DNA of 64,000 bases from Alteromonas profundi (GCF_010500865.1 NZ_JAAAWN010000019.1:1-64000); one strand, 5' to 3'. Counted from the first letter of the stretch, positions 26,501 through 35,396 are shown. Made by a program: numbers and translations. The notes: generated by a model from the letters alone, not told the origin.

Positions 26501-29093
26501 CGCCGTTAAGCTTAACTGCGGGGGATAAGAAGTCTAATGTGAGTGTGTCTAGCTCCACTGACAATCCACTGCTACCAAATTTTCCTACCCTGCGGCTAGG
26601 GTTATCGCCTAGTAAGTCTTTCATAACAAAAGTCATTTCTAAACTAGAGCCACCACTACTTTGAGACAATACAAAATCACCCAATGACAAAGGATTGCGT
26701 GTCTCTTCGAGAGGAAGCGCATAGTTGTTCATCAATGGTAATGTCATTGTTGTATCGACTTTTATTTGCGATGAGCCAATCGTAACTTTTCTACCACTGA
26801 GTAAGATACCATTTAGCGAGTAGTCAAAAACATGGATGGGCGTAAGTTCAGGTGAACCTAGGTTACCGTCAATGGAAAATGACATAGTACCAAGTGGAAT
26901 ATCTTTTGCTGTTGCGTAGCTGACCAACATATCGAGCGCCGTAAGACGACCCATTCCGATAGTTTGTACTTCACTGGTAACAGTATCGATAGTTACAGCG
27001 CCAGAGAAACCTAATACAGGTGCTCCACCCGTAGCGCCTATGTGTACGTTACCACTAGCGAGTACTTCAGTGCTGTCGTCTGAACTGACAAAGTCATCAG
27101 CACAGATCATTATACTTGCGTAGTCATTACACCCACCCGGGATTTCGTCTGTTCCAACAGTAATTTGATAAGGCGTTTCAGGGCTACCACTAAACACTTC
27201 GCTACCAAAATCATCTTTAGCCACGAGGTAGTATTCAATTCCCTGACGGGTAACTTCTGTGCCAGGTAAAGTAGCGCTAAAATTTGCTTGAGGCACATTA
27301 AATGCTTGGGTTACCTCGGTGTAAAGCGGCGCACCTATTTGGCGATAGAATAGTGAAATTGAGGCTACTTCATTGGTCGCGTCTTCTGCGCTCGCTTCAA
27401 TGACAACGTCTATCCCTTCATCAGCTACCGCTACAGGCGTATGCTGAAATTCTGGCGGTACATTAGGTAGAACAGTAACAATAAAGGGGCTTTCCTGAGG
27501 ATCTGCTGCTGGCAGTGTTTTTACGCCAATATCTGTTACAGCAGAGATATAGAAGTTGACCGCGCCTTGTTGCACCACTGTTTCAGGGATTTCTGCATAC
27601 CATGAGCCATCAGAAGATTGCGTCATTCCCACTAGGCTATAGCCCGATGCACTATCGTGGCGATAACCTAGATTCATGCCAGAGATTGCCACTTCTGAAC
27701 CGGCCACCACGCGAATAGGAAGCGGTTTACTTGGTAGTTGTCCACTATTCATTAATGCCTGAGTAGCAGAAGTAAGCTCCAACGACACCGGCAGTTGAGG
27801 TGTATACCTCAGTTCAAACTCGCCTTCCACCGGGTTCGCTTGATTATCACTGGCGGCAACACTGAAATTAATCACCCGCTCTACACCGTCGAGGTTTGGG
27901 TTGTCGGTTTCGTACTGGGTTTGGTACCTAGAAGAGAGATCAGCACCAATTTCAGACAAAATAGAGGAGAAATCGGAGCGCACGTCAAATACTTTACCAG
28001 AGGTAGCCGCAGCGATACGATCAAACTCGTCATGGCCCGCAGTGAGGCCATAAAATAGAATGTTATTAGCAACTAAACTTTGCGTTGCTTCTGACTCAGA
28101 TGTTGAGCCATAGTCGTTATTCTCATCGGTCACAAGAACAACTACTTTTTGTGTGGAAGGGCGCCATAGAATACCATTTGCGGCCAGTTTGATAGCATCA
28201 AAGGCGCGCTCTGTGCCTCCATCGAAGCGCATTTGGTCAATATAATCTTGAAACTTGGAAGGATCAGACGTTAAGCTTCCGTTATCAAGAAGTGTCCCAG
28301 ATGGGCCGCTAAAGCTGTAATAGCTACCCCCGCCACCATAGGGCACTAGACCAATTCGGTAATCGAAGTTTTCGTCAGACAAGCCCTGTACAAAATTAAG
28401 AATATTGGCGCGCACACTTGCTGCTTCATCATTCAAGCTGCCTGAATCATCGTGAACAAATACAATATCCACAATTTTACGGCTGGAATTAGGATCGGGC
28501 TGAACAAATCGGGTTATATTTTCATAGCGTCCATCTTCTCTAACTTCTATATTGGAACTACTAAGTAACGGAAGGTTTTCTGCACTGCCGTCAAAGGGTT
28601 TGCCATTATAGATGAGGTCAGAAGTAATATTTATTAATGGGAAAGCGTCAATATCAACAACAAAATCGTTAAGCCACGCCCCCTCAGAAGTTGAAGAAGC
28701 CGATTCCCGCGACAAATACACCGCCGTTTTAGAGGCTACGGGAACAACTCGCTGAGTATTTGCCAGTGACACATTATTCTCAGACAAACTCACAATGTCG
28801 CCAGTTGACAAATTCATTGCCTCTAGCGTTACCTTGTAGAGCTTACCGTGCTTCGCCGCTATCGAAAACTTGTTCGAAGATTGCCAAGGGGTGGTTACCG
28901 TATTTGTTGAATCAGAGGAAGTATATTTTAATCGATACTCAAAGGACTCATGGGTCTGCGTTTTATGTGCAGTAACAGTTAGATTGTTGTGCTGCGATTC
29001 CACCGAGATATCGGTGACGTTTGCAAAGGTAACGTTGGGGGCAACGCTAGCGGCGAGCGCTGTTGAAACAGCAAAGCTGATTTTATTTATCAT
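23526..29093 (-). CDS. giant VWA-domain surface protein with GlyGly-CTERM anchor
   Basis: An 1855-residue secreted protein. After a signal peptide (about 1-25) comes a VWA domain (about 205-395) with an intact MIDAS (FVHDDSGSL, GGTERAF, VTDEND-like). A long beta-rich middle follows. A fibronectin-III-like domain (APSNVAATFNNGSTTVSWD), a CARDB-like region and several cadherin/PKD-like repeats (VNDAPIIAPIASSQVSEGKS) follow. The C terminus reads SGGGSTGVWFGSLGLLALLG then basic RRFKRK: the GlyGly-CTERM signal processed by rhombosortase. It is probably an adhesin or matrix component, exported by type II secretion. Its own terminator shows it is separate from the downstream operon. Confidence 0.88.
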   Translation of the reverse strand: MINKISFAVSTALAASVAPNVTFANVTDISVESQHNNLTVTAHKTQTHESFEYRLKYTSSDSTNTVTTPWQSSNKFSIAAKHGKLYKVTLEAMNLSTGDIVSLSENNVSLANTQRVVPVASKTAVYLSRESASSTSEGAWLNDFVVDIDAFPLINITSDLIYNGKPFDGSAENLPLLSSSNIEVREDGRYENITRFVQPDPNSSRKIVDIVFVHDDSGSLNDEAASVRANILNFVQGLSDENFDYRIGLVPYGGGGSYYSFSGPSGTLLDNGSLTSDPSKFQDYIDQMRFDGGTERAFDAIKLAANGILWRPSTQKVVVLVTDENNDYGSTSESEATQSLVANNILFYGLTAGHDEFDRIAAATSGKVFDVRSDFSSILSEIGADLSSRYQTQYETDNPNLDGVERVINFSVAASDNQANPVEGEFELRYTPQLPVSLELTSATQALMNSGQLPSKPLPIRVVAGSEVAISGMNLGYRHDSASGYSLVGMTQSSDGSWYAEIPETVVQQGAVNFYISAVTDIGVKTLPAADPQESPFIVTVLPNVPPEFQHTPVAVADEGIDVVIEASAEDATNEVASISLFYRQIGAPLYTEVTQAFNVPQANFSATLPGTEVTRQGIEYYLVAKDDFGSEVFSGSPETPYQITVGTDEIPGGCNDYASIMICADDFVSSDDSTEVLASGNVHIGATGGAPVLGFSGAVTIDTVTSEVQTIGMGRLTALDMLVSYATAKDIPLGTMSFSIDGNLGSPELTPIHVFDYSLNGILLSGRKVTIGSSQIKVDTTMTLPLMNNYALPLEETRNPLSLGDFVLSQSSGGSSLEMTFVMKDLLGDNPSRRVGKFGSSGLSVELDTLTLDFLSPAVKLNGAANWNQSQYGLGVGVGLNPVSINAFEFSYKNYKRTSFATAKKIPLGTTGFVIAHKGTSLKWNRTPSAAVGGSISGYFSDALGGMAAAGNTAGADLLSGSLGVTINNMGKTWAASGRLSLLERFPLASTNLTAGMLSSGQYGANLTGNINLADIITGTALFNAQSGSRFTQLRSKTDLNVQLPRKIPFVGGTRLAGKSAELLFRTDHTNNNDLTAYFQSLVKLGSIDLGVRVDFSDPKDIDFDLVKKSSVSTPVATFSTNGVANEDLSFTLPEGEAAVLFGAITDSGLPDIELVLPSGEVLKAADMLITLGDPGNDTLSQFAFTNGDNQTVIGLQAPIGGDYTLRVVNSADLTSLETNMVIPKTPPVASLSNIPASLNTGDTLSFELEISNIDGPAIAEIQLRDEAETIELTLDEVAVTPGANTLSVALPAGVNSDDFYVVGVVRYDNMTVETTSSNKLSVENTAAPDAPSNVAATFNNGSTTVSWDKSSTADVDAYFIKVVNESRDTSSVVAVSGALDSFELENLTNGDNYTISVAASVEEGLRSNFAGNVYGSPVGTFVSGFADVGFANASVEVSSETEVRGEPIKVTATIENSGDFTAYSSRLNCYYGEVSDASLVNSTLIGNLAPGATLAVSCDIDQTQFDDIGNEVYVTITDVQLPDNKLANNHAVAENPFSKNVAPVGISDDIALDEDTTKVLDVITNDTDDNGDTLSIESFTQPSFGSVEANNGVLTYIPDSNYYGMDSFTYVVSDGELSSEETLVTLDVLPVNDAPIIAPIASSQVSEGKSTTITAQASDIDSDTLTYSWAQTGGTEVVISGETTSAINIQAPYVSEESQLTFVLSVSDGELTTDSLVEVTLLNDNNPPELSIEAPAEVNEGATVEVVASYSDVDNDELTVEWKQTSGPQVDIAQVEGTTLTFDAPEVSADETFTFEVSVADGEHTITESVSVVVRNVEVTPPPSAKSSGGGSTGVWFGSLGLLALLGRRFKRK

Positions 29094-29442
29094 TGTACTT
29101 TCCGTTGATGTGCTTTTTTTTTATTGACACAACTAAGGAAAGTTAATCAAATGATTAGCGTATAATGTCCATATACAAATGTCGCTTTCCCTAGCAATCC
29201 GCATTAGATTAATAGAGTGGCCTTTGTATATCAAGACAAATTAAAAGATGAATTTATAAACGACTTCACCGTTATCGCGACTAATAAACATACACTTAGC
29301 TGCACGCTGAGGGTATTTTTCCACCAGCGCGCAAATTGTGTAGATTTAAATAAAGTAGCAAGGAACGCTTAAAAAATTGCCACAAGAGCAAAGAAAGTGG
29401 GCGACTCGTTTATAAGTTTGGCTACACTCCACCGCCTACTGG
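29094..29442. other. intergenic region upstream of the VWA protein
   Basis: About 350 AT-rich bases hold the promoter of the VWA gene (ribosome site GGAAAG before its ATG) and the 3' end of the SPOR gene. I found no ORF, RNA gene or clear terminator in it. Confidence 0.5.
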
Positions 29443-30012
29443 CTATAAATTCCAGTACCATATTTGACAGGTGGCAATGTTAACTTTGCGCAAACTGTGC
29501 TTGGCTTTTTCAGCATCTCTTTTCGACTCAAATGGCCCCAAAATAACGCGGAACCAGTCGCCGTTATCGCCGCTACTATGACGAATAAGCGCCTCTAGCC
29601 CCTGAAACGCAATTTTTGCTTTCATTTCTTCTGCCTGTGCGCGGGTTCTAAAGGATGCGCACTGCATAAGGTAACGTTTGTCCGATTTTTCTTGCTGTGC
29701 TACATCTACTTCAACCTCGTAACCTGGCAAGGTGCGAATGTATTCCCACTCTTCTTCAGGTAACTCAGGCAGCGCTTCTTCGGTAGGCGCGACAGGGCGA
29801 ACAACTTCGGTATCTACCTTGTTGTCGCTATTGTCTTTAATTGACCAAAGAAAAACACCAAAGCCTATTAATAATAGCAAGACCACCAGCAGCCGAACTT
29901 TAGGGAAGGACGCAATGGGCTCGTGCTTTGCACGTGAGTTGTTATTTTTTTTATTTGTGGGCTTCTTTTTTTGTGGTGGTCTACCACGAGAAACATAATC
30001 GCGTTGAGCCAT
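29443..30012 (-). CDS. ftsN: FtsN-like SPOR-domain cell division protein
   Basis: A 189-residue bitopic protein from the ATG at 30012; a TTG three codons upstream is possible but less likely. It has a basic cytoplasmic tail, one TM helix (about 45-62, LLVVLLLLIGFGVFLWS), a short linker and a C-terminal SPOR domain (about 115-188: YLMQCASFRTRAQAEEMKAKI, WFRVILGPFESKRDAEKAK) that binds denuded septal peptidoglycan. It lies just after priA, as in E. coli where ftsN neighbours hslV and cytR-priA. It is shorter than E. coli FtsN (319 residues), so the linker is reduced. Confidence 0.85.
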   Translation of the reverse strand: MAQRDYVSRGRPPQKKKPTNKKNNNSRAKHEPIASFPKVRLLVVLLLLIGFGVFLWSIKDNSDNKVDTEVVRPVAPTEEALPELPEEEWEYIRTLPGYEVEVDVAQQEKSDKRYLMQCASFRTRAQAEEMKAKIAFQGLEALIRHSSGDNGDWFRVILGPFESKRDAEKAKHSLRKVNIATCQIWYWNL

Positions 30013-30132
30013 AGTTGGCAAACATCCTACTTCTTATCATTATCTGTTTAAGGGCAGCGCACCATAGTGCCCAACCCTGAAACGCTTGTATACCTTTGCT
30101 AGCGCAATATTACCGTAAAGCCAACATGGGTG

Positions 30133-32328
30133 CTAACTGAAATCGGTGGGGTCTATGTCCACTGACCATCTTACTTTAGCGCCCTCTGGTAATGCTTGCA
30201 TGTAGGGTAAAGCACGCCGCAGTGTGGCGTGTAGCGGGCCTCTTTTAGCATGGTTGCACACTAACATAAATCGGTAACGCCCTTGTCGCTTTTCCATTAA
30301 GCACGGAAAAGGGCCGCCTACCGAAGGCCCTTCTATATTATCTATTGGCATTAATAGCTGCGTTTTACATTGTTGCAGAAAACCAAAGGCTAAAGCGCTA
30401 TCGGTGGCTTCAGCACGAATAATAATCTGGCTAATAAAAGGGGGGAGCGCCGCCGCCTTTCGTTCAAGCAATGCGTGTCGAGCGAAATGACTATAGCCAT
30501 TGTTTACCAAGTCTTGTAACAATGGGTGGTGCGGATTATGCGTTTGTAACCACATTTCACCTGGCTTAGATGCTCGCCCTGCTCTACCTGCAAGTTGGGT
30601 TACCAACTGCGCAAGCTTTTCTGCGGCACGAAAATCGGCGCTAAATAGGGCGCCGTCACAATCGAGTACCGCAACTAACGTAACATGGGGGAAGTGGTGA
30701 CCTTTCGATAGTATTTGGGTACCCACTAATATCTGATATTCTTGGCGATTAATTGCATCTAAAGTGTTGTGCAATTTGTCTTTTCCGCGCACTGTATCAC
30801 TGTCGATACGTACTTGTTTTGCGTCTGGAAACAACCGCGCTAACCCTTGCTCTACCTGCTCTGTACCCGTGCCTGCGGTAACTAGCTCGTGGCTATGGCA
30901 GGCTTCACATTGTCTAGGCATCGCGCGCGTACCTGCGCAATGGTGACATTGCAGACGATTTTGCGCTTTGTGAACCGTATAGGGTTTATCGCAGCGTTTG
31001 CACATTACCGTTTCACCGCAATGATGGCATAGCATGGCGGGAGCAAAGCCGCGGCGGTTTACAAAAACCAGAACTTGGTTTCCTGCATTCACATGCTGGC
31101 GCATTATGGTGAGCAAACCTTCGGTTATGCCATAGTGAAAGGGTTGGTCGCGGGCATCTAGTAAATGCTGTTGTGTACTTTGTGCCCCGCCTGCACGCCG
31201 TGTTAACTGAAGGTGGGTATAACGCCCGGTAAGTGCATTGTTCAAGCTTTCCAAAGCGGGCGTTGCACTACCGAGTAATAAAGGAATACGGTGCTCTTTG
31301 GCGCGCATGGCAGCTAAATCTCGGGCGTGATAACGTAGCCCGTCCTGTTGCTTAAACGACTCGTCATGCTCCTCGTCAACAATGATCATGCCTAGGTGCT
31401 TAAACGGGGTAAATATGGCCGAGCGTGTACCAATAACGATACCTAGCTCCCCTGCTCTTGCTCGTTGCCATACCAGTAGCCTTGCAGCATCGGTTAACTG
31501 AGAATGCAGAACTCCCACGGGTATTGAAAAACGCTTTTCAAACCGGGCTACCGTTTGTGGGGTTAATCCAATTTCGGGCACTAAAATTAGTACCTGTTGC
31601 TTCGCCTCAAGTAAAGGCGCAATCGCTTGTAGGTACACTTCTGTTTTACCGCTACCGGTTACCCCTTCTAGTAGACTAATCACAAACTTATTGTGCTGCT
31701 GATTTAGCGCTGCAATAGCCACGGCTTGTTCTTTGTCTGGCACCGGCGTTTGCCCTATCTGCATTTGGGCTAAATAGCCAAAGGGCGTAAATTCAGGAAC
31801 CTGATCAACTTCTTCTATTAGCGCTTTTTGCAAAAGGCTTTTCACCGCCGAAGGGGAATATTGTTTTCTCGCTTCCACCGCCAACAATTGACCGTGTTTT
31901 AAGGCCATAAAACACGCATGCTGCTTAGGTGCTCTGGTTAATGTGTCACTATCGGTTTGTCGGCCTTCATCAGATAATTGAAGATAACGTTGGGCACTTG
32001 GGGTGGCGGCTTCGCCCTTACGTAAGGGCACAGGCAACATTGCGTGCATCACTTCGCCTGGCGCATGATGATAATATTGCCATAGCCAATGGGCCATTTT
32101 TAGTAGCACTGGGGCTATTACCGGTTCGTTATCAATAACCCTATTCAGTGGCTTTATCTTATCGATATTATCAATGTCAGCGGGGTCTTGGGTGCCCACC
32201 ACCACACCTACCAGAGTACGCGGCCCAAAAGGAACCTCTACGCGCACACCACTATTTAGCGACCTTGTGTGTTGGTAGGTAAACAACTGACGTAGGGGTA
32301 CAGGTACAGCGACCTGAATAAATGTCAT
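30133..32328 (-). CDS. priA: PriA, primosomal replication-restart helicase
   Basis: A 731-residue 3'-5' helicase that reloads the replisome at stalled forks. The N-terminal 3'-DNA-binding domain begins FIQVAVPVPLRQLFTY. Then come Walker A GVTGSGKTEVYLQ, the DEEHD box, helicase motifs including LLGSATPAL, and two zinc sites (CHHCGETVMCKRCD; CHHCAGTRAMPRQCEAC). Full length. It is divergent from rpmE across 288 bp, the same pairing as in E. coli. Confidence 0.98.
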   Translation of the reverse strand: MTFIQVAVPVPLRQLFTYQHTRSLNSGVRVEVPFGPRTLVGVVVGTQDPADIDNIDKIKPLNRVIDNEPVIAPVLLKMAHWLWQYYHHAPGEVMHAMLPVPLRKGEAATPSAQRYLQLSDEGRQTDSDTLTRAPKQHACFMALKHGQLLAVEARKQYSPSAVKSLLQKALIEEVDQVPEFTPFGYLAQMQIGQTPVPDKEQAVAIAALNQQHNKFVISLLEGVTGSGKTEVYLQAIAPLLEAKQQVLILVPEIGLTPQTVARFEKRFSIPVGVLHSQLTDAARLLVWQRARAGELGIVIGTRSAIFTPFKHLGMIIVDEEHDESFKQQDGLRYHARDLAAMRAKEHRIPLLLGSATPALESLNNALTGRYTHLQLTRRAGGAQSTQQHLLDARDQPFHYGITEGLLTIMRQHVNAGNQVLVFVNRRGFAPAMLCHHCGETVMCKRCDKPYTVHKAQNRLQCHHCAGTRAMPRQCEACHSHELVTAGTGTEQVEQGLARLFPDAKQVRIDSDTVRGKDKLHNTLDAINRQEYQILVGTQILSKGHHFPHVTLVAVLDCDGALFSADFRAAEKLAQLVTQLAGRAGRASKPGEMWLQTHNPHHPLLQDLVNNGYSHFARHALLERKAAALPPFISQIIIRAEATDSALAFGFLQQCKTQLLMPIDNIEGPSVGGPFPCLMEKRQGRYRFMLVCNHAKRGPLHATLRRALPYMQALPEGAKVRWSVDIDPTDFS

Positions 32329-32616
32329 CTAGAAAACATCCTATACTAAGACAAAATCGATAAACGTTAAGCCGCCATGATCTTGTATTTACGCAGAAAG
32401 TCAAACCTCTGGTAGTGTGTGACAGTGCGTTAGCACTGCCGCTATTGGTCATATGGCATACAAAAACTGCTTGATCAAGACGCCGTCATCCTTTACTATG
32501 CGCCGCTCTTTTTGCGGCAGACTGCAAATAATGCGGTCAGCTATTTGAATTATATTGCGTATGGTGTTTAGCTTCGGGCTGAATAGCGATACGGCCTTAA
32601 TACGTGAGGTAACTCC

Positions 32617-32829
32617 ATGAAACAAGGTATCCACCCAGAATACACTGAAATTAAAGCAACTTGTTCTTGCGGTAACGTAATGAACATTCGTTCTACGCTT
32701 GGTAAAGACATCAACCTAGACGTATGTTCTGAATGCCACCCGTTCTACACTGGTAAGCAGCGTAACGTTGATACTGGTGGTCGTGTTGATCGCTTCAAGA
32801 AGCGTTTTGGTGCATTGGGCAAAAAGTAA
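32617..32829 (+). CDS. rpmE: 50S ribosomal protein L31, zinc-binding form
   Basis: A 70-residue ribosomal protein. Four Cys (16, 18, 37, 40 in CSCGN and CSECH) mark the zinc-binding C+ form, normally used when zinc is ample and replaced by YkgM-type L31 under zinc shortage. A GAGGT site precedes the ATG. Divergent from priA. Confidence 0.98.
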   Translation: MKQGIHPEYTEIKATCSCGNVMNIRSTLGKDINLDVCSECHPFYTGKQRNVDTGGRVDRFKKRFGALGKK

Positions 32830-32846
32830 GCCTAATACCGTTTCGC

Positions 32847-32875
32847 AAAAAGCGCCTATATGGCGCTTTTTTTGT
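32847..32875 (+). terminator. rpmE terminator
   Basis: Stem AAAAAGCGCC / GGCGCTTTTT with a short TATAT loop, followed by a T run, just after the rpmE stop. Confidence 0.9.
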
Positions 32876-32910
32876 TTCTATAGAAAGCTAACAACGAGCG
32901 CAGTAACCCA

Positions 32911-33225
32911 TTAGTGAAGGGGTTGCTTTTGCAAATGCTTAGGCCAATTGCCTCCGCTATATTGTTGGCATGCTTGCTCGCTTTCAAAGCGAAAGCTTTT
33001 AGCCTCCCCTTTTACGGTTTCACAGGCAAACTCCGCAGCCTCGATAAATGCATTCGACCATCCATTAGATAACGCCTGCGCTTTTTGCTGCTCTGTTTCA
33101 AATACCACCACGATTTCTGGCCGCCGCCAATGCCCAATGTGAGTTAGCCATTTAAATCCCACCTGTTTGGTTTTTGCCCATTCACATACAACCGTCAATT
33201 CTTGTACCAAGCGTTCTTCAGACAT
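32911..33225 (-). CDS. conserved small hypothetical protein
   Basis: A 104-residue cytoplasmic protein without signal peptide or membrane segment; I do not recognise a family. It looks like a compact alpha/beta fold (VGFKWLTHIGHWRRPEIVVVFE, then helical FIEAAEFACETV). It lies alone between rpmE and the malic enzyme gene. Base and codon use look like its neighbours, and the reading frame is clean, so it is probably a real gene. Confidence 0.65.
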   Translation of the reverse strand: MSEERLVQELTVVCEWAKTKQVGFKWLTHIGHWRRPEIVVVFETEQQKAQALSNGWSNAFIEAAEFACETVKGEAKSFRFESEQACQQYSGGNWPKHLQKQPLH

Positions 33226-33600
33226 AGTGTTTTCCTCACATCAACTAAATAAGACATTCCACTTCTGACCACAATAGAAAATTTATATGAAATCCCCCTC
33301 CTTCATAGTTTTAGTGAATAACTAATATTCGTTAAGGTTACTGGTCTTACGAGTTAGCCTCGCCTACATTTAATTGTCTAGGCTGATCAGATATGTACCT
33401 ATTCATGGCCTATGTTACAGTTGTAACATGCATGTAAATATTAGTGAAATCGTAGCAAAAATAACGCATGCTGCCTGTTGTTATAGCCACTAAGCTATCC
33501 ATCATGCCTATTCCAAAAAAAGATAATTATAAATATTGGCGCCAATGACTTAGTAGCATAACAGTATGACTTCCACCCTACATTAAGGAAATACCATCAG
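33226..33600. promoter_or_regulatory. regulatory region of the malic enzyme gene, with inverted repeat
   Basis: The 375 bp gap has no ORF. At 33412-33429 ATGTTAC and GTAACAT form a 7-bp inverted repeat around a 4-bp spacer, about 170 bp before the start codon, the form of a dimeric regulator's operator. The regulator is unknown. AAGGAAA lies before the ATG at 33601. Confidence 0.5.
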
Positions 33601-34836
33601 ATGTCAGATTTTAGACAACGCGCACTTGATTACCATGCTAACCCCACGCCTGGGAAAATTAGTGTGGAACTGTCGAAGCCCGCAGATAGTGTTGATGATC
33701 TCGCGCTTGCCTATAGCCCAGGTGTGGCCGAGCCTGTACGTGAAATTGCAGAAGACCCAGATAACGCCTACAAATATACCGCCAAAGGCAATCTTATAGC
33801 CGTAATAAGTAACGGTACTGCAATTTTGGGGTTGGGCAATTTAGGCCCTCTCGCCTCTAAGCCGGTTATGGAAGGTAAAGCATTGTTGTTCAAGCGCTTT
33901 GCAGGTTTAGATGCAATAGATATTGAAGTAAAACACCGCACCACTGAAGAGTTTATAAATACCGTTGCTAATATCGCAGATACGTTTGGCGGAATTAACT
34001 TAGAAGATATTAAAGCCCCAGAGTGTTTCGAAATTGAGCAGGAGCTTATTAAACGCTGCAAAATTCCTGTGTTCCATGATGATCAGCATGGCACCGCCAT
34101 TGTTACCGCCGCGGGTATGCTTAACGCCTTAGAAATTCAAGGCAAAGATATTAATAGCGCTAAAATTGTATGTATGGGCGCGGGCGCAGCCGCCGTGGCA
34201 TGCATGGAATTACTGATAAAATGTGGCGCCCAGCGTGAGCGTATTTACATGCTCGATAGAAAAGGGGTTATTCACACTCGCCGCGAAGAGCTTACTGAAC
34301 ATAAAAAGTTATTTGCTAATAATACTGACAAGCGCACATTAGAAGACGTAATGGACGGCGCCGATATTTTTGTTGGCGTTTCGGGGCCCGATGTATTGCC
34401 ACCGGAAACATTAGCTTTAATGGCAGATAACCCCATTGTTTTCGCCTGCTCGAACCCAGACCCAGAAATAAAGCCTGAACTTGCTCACGATGTGCGTAAA
34501 GACCTTATTATGGCTACAGGGCGTTCTGATTACCCTAACCAAGTGAATAATGTGTTGTGCTTTCCGTTTATCTTTCGGGGTGCATTAGATGTACGCGCAA
34601 GCGCCATTAATGATGAGATGAAGGTAGCGGCAGTAGAGGCCCTTCGTGCTATCACGAAAGAGCCTGTGCCAAAAGAGGTTCTATCTGCGAGTAACAGTGA
34701 AAGTCTTACCTTCGGGAAAGACTATATTATCCCTAAACCTATGGACCCTAGGTTATGTGAGCGCATTGCTAAGGCAGTTTCAAAAGCCGCTATTGAATCG
34801 GGCGTAGCCCGGCTACCAGAGCTAGAAAGCGAATAG
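33601..34836 (+). CDS. malic enzyme, short form without phosphotransacetylase domain
   Basis: A 411-residue enzyme that should convert malate to pyruvate and CO2, reducing NAD(P). The malic N-terminal domain (about 15-150) includes the YSPGVAEP signature and GLGNLGPLASKPVMEGKA; the NAD(P)-binding domain (about 160-400) includes the nucleotide loop VCMGAGAAAVAC and FACSNPDPEIKPELA. It matches the N-terminal half of MaeB but lacks the phosphotransacetylase-like C-terminal half, as in many other bacteria. It separates rpmE from metJ, which are close in E. coli. Cofactor preference is not decided by what I see. Confidence 0.92.
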   Translation: MSDFRQRALDYHANPTPGKISVELSKPADSVDDLALAYSPGVAEPVREIAEDPDNAYKYTAKGNLIAVISNGTAILGLGNLGPLASKPVMEGKALLFKRFAGLDAIDIEVKHRTTEEFINTVANIADTFGGINLEDIKAPECFEIEQELIKRCKIPVFHDDQHGTAIVTAAGMLNALEIQGKDINSAKIVCMGAGAAAVACMELLIKCGAQRERIYMLDRKGVIHTRREELTEHKKLFANNTDKRTLEDVMDGADIFVGVSGPDVLPPETLALMADNPIVFACSNPDPEIKPELAHDVRKDLIMATGRSDYPNQVNNVLCFPFIFRGALDVRASAINDEMKVAAVEALRAITKEPVPKEVLSASNSESLTFGKDYIIPKPMDPRLCERIAKAVSKAAIESGVARLPELESE

Positions 34837-34858
34837 CATTTCCCCTTCAGGCTAAAAT

Positions 34859-34894
34859 ATGCGGCGCCCTACTAGGTTAGCGCCGCATTTTTTA
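34859..34894. terminator. bidirectional terminator between malic enzyme and metJ
   Basis: Perfect 9-bp stem ATGCGGCGC / GCGCCGCAT with a 12-base loop, then TTTTTTA. It serves the convergent malic enzyme and metJ genes. Confidence 0.9.
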
Positions 34895-35308
34895 TTCTTC
34901 TTTTTGCTTGTCGCTAGCTTTCTCGTTCTCGCTAGCTTTCTCGTTCTCGCTAGCTTTTTCGTTCTCGCTAGCTTTCTCGTTCTCGCTCGCTTTCTCGTTC
35001 TCGACAGTTGAATCTATCCCCATCGCTTCCATAATTTTTCTTGCTTCTGCGGGCACGCGATTAGGATTATCTTTTCTTAAGTCATCATCGTTAGGTAGCG
35101 GTTGCCCGGTAAACGCGTGCAAAAAGGCTTCACACAAAAGTTCCGAGTTTGTTGCATGACGTAAATTATTAATTTGACGACGAGTGCGCTCATCGGTCAA
35201 CGCTTTCAGAACAGTGATAGGAATAGACACAGTGACTTTTTTCACCTGTTCACTCTTCTTACCATGTTCTGCGTAGGGGTGGATGTACTTACCGTTCCAT
35301 TCTGCCAT
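34892..35308 (-). CDS. metJ: MetJ methionine repressor with repeat-encoded C-terminal tail
   Basis: The SAM-dependent repressor of methionine genes. Residues 1-104 match MetJ closely: [17 protein letters not shown], the ribbon strand [13 protein letters not shown] that reads Met boxes, and [21 protein letters not shown]. coli MetJ stops at about 105 residues; here there are 138. The additional tail is five copies of ENEKAS followed by DKQKEE, highly charged and probably unstructured. It is encoded by 18-bp repeats at 34913-35002. The DNA-binding core is intact, so it should still repress. Divergent from metF over shared Met boxes. Confidence 0.96.
   Translation of the reverse strand: MAEWNGKYIHPYAEHGKKSEQVKKVTVSIPITVLKALTDERTRRQINNLRHATNSELLCEAFLHAFTGQPLPNDDDLRKDNPNRVPAEARKIMEAMGIDSTVENEKASENEKASENEKASENEKASENEKASDKQKEE
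34913..35002 (-). repeat. five tandem 18-bp repeats in the metJ coding region
   Basis: Units GCTAGCTTTCTCGTTCTC (plus strand) run head to tail. Units 1, 2 and 4 are identical, unit 3 differs by one base (C to T) and unit 5 by one base (A to C). Each encodes ENEKAS on the minus strand; 18 is a multiple of 3, so copy-number change would keep the frame. Confidence 0.97.
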
Positions 35309-35396
35309 TGTGCTAACTCAGTCTACTTTTATTTATGTTATAAAGCGAAATTCTAAACAAGTTCACGAAAAGGTCAATTGAGCAGTGTAAACCTCT

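Noticed and set aside
34913-35002. tandem repeats as a CRISPR array
   Set aside because: Units are 18 bp with no spacers and lie in frame inside metJ.
34908-35159. 83-residue plus-strand ORF rich in SLAFSF repeats
   Set aside because: It is the antisense of the metJ repeat tract; composition is explained by the 18-bp repeat.
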